From NCBI RefSeq assembly GCF_019218745.1, contig NZ_JAHUXA010000005.1:62001-126000 (forward strand): a stretch of 64,000 nucleotides of DNA, read 5' to 3'. This document shows positions 63,871 to 64,000 of the stretch, one piece after another. The first letter of the stretch is position 1. The number at the start of each line of letters is the position of its first letter. Position numbers and translations under genes: made by a program. The DNA is from Enterobacter sp. ENT03 (lineage in GTDB: Bacteria; Pseudomonadota; Gammaproteobacteria; Enterobacterales; Enterobacteriaceae). The notes beneath the pieces are model-generated. The model saw only the letters and a program-made list of their open reading frames with translations, did not search any database and was not told the DNA's origin.

Positions 63871-64000
63871 GCTGCTCATCCTTTCTGGCAATAGACTGAA
63901 AAACACTAATTATTTTAATAACAACGCCGGGCTTCACACATTTCACTGATTCACGTAACAAATGATTCAAGTTTTGGTATCTTAAGAGCGAACTTTCCGT

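Noticed and set aside
63871-64000. ArcZ small RNA at the right edge
   Set aside because: In E. coli ArcZ lies beyond elbB, but the remaining 130 bases show neither its GC-rich terminator hairpin nor its conserved core.

Overview
This 64 kb window is chromosomal DNA of an enteric gammaproteobacterium in the family Enterobacteriaceae. Gene order from rsmI to elbB follows the Escherichia coli K-12 rsmI-lpoA to npr-mtgA-elbB segment almost gene for gene, and the proteins are close to their E. coli counterparts. REP-type palindromes, TrpR and ARG operators and the tRNA genes fit the same placement. I judge it to lie near Enterobacter, Lelliottia, Leclercia or Citrobacter rather than Escherichia, but sequence reading alone does not fix the genus. 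Almost everything is core genome. The variable part is the first 8.5 kb.

Bases 1-8530 form a hexitol/amino-sugar locus. It starts with the end of a galactitol operon (gatC C-terminus, gatD, intact gatR). A convergent AgaR repressor and an AgaR-controlled galactosamine operon follow: agaF, agaS, a kbaY remnant, agaB, agaC, agaD, agaI. The operon is reduced relative to the full E. coli aga cluster. kbaZ, the agaVWE-type N-acetylgalactosamine PTS and the agaA deacetylase are absent, and kbaY survives only as its first ~24 and last ~28 codons. Tagatose-bisphosphate aldolase for this pathway probably comes from gatYZ of the adjoining galactitol operon, outside the window. That is an inference.

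Bases 8600-24200 hold rsmI, divergent lpoA-yraN-diaA-dolP (peptidoglycan synthase activation, initiation timing, outer-membrane integrity), yraQ, yraR, yhbO, yhbP, yhbQ, yhbS, the oxygen-independent ubiquinone genes ubiT and ubiUV, yhbW, the tryptophan permease mtr with a TrpR operator, and the cold-shock helicase deaD preceded by the overlapping micro-gene yrbN. Bases 24300-34600 are the minus-strand RNA and translation block: nlpI, pnp, rpsO, truB, rbfA, infB, nusA, rimP and initiator tRNA metY. Bases 34860-36565 carry argG with paired ARG boxes and tRNA-Leu(GAG) leuU.

Bases 36570-47960 hold secG, glmM, folP, ftsH, rlmE, yhbY, greA with a GraL-like leader, dacB, obgE, yhbE, rpmA, rplU and ispB. 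Bases 49100-64000 are an envelope block. It contains sfsB, murA, ibaG, the mlaFEDCB phospholipid transport operon, yrbG-kdsD-kdsC-lptC-lptA-lptB (Kdo synthesis and LPS export), rpoN-hpf-ptsN-rapZ-npr (sigma-54, ribosome hibernation, nitrogen PTS, GlmS control), mtgA and elbB.

I saw no insertion sequence, prophage, CRISPR array or defence system. The most unusual signals are the collapsed kbaY inside the aga operon, the unexplained basic leader in front of agaF, the tandemly repeated tail of DeaD and the expanded linker of LpoA.
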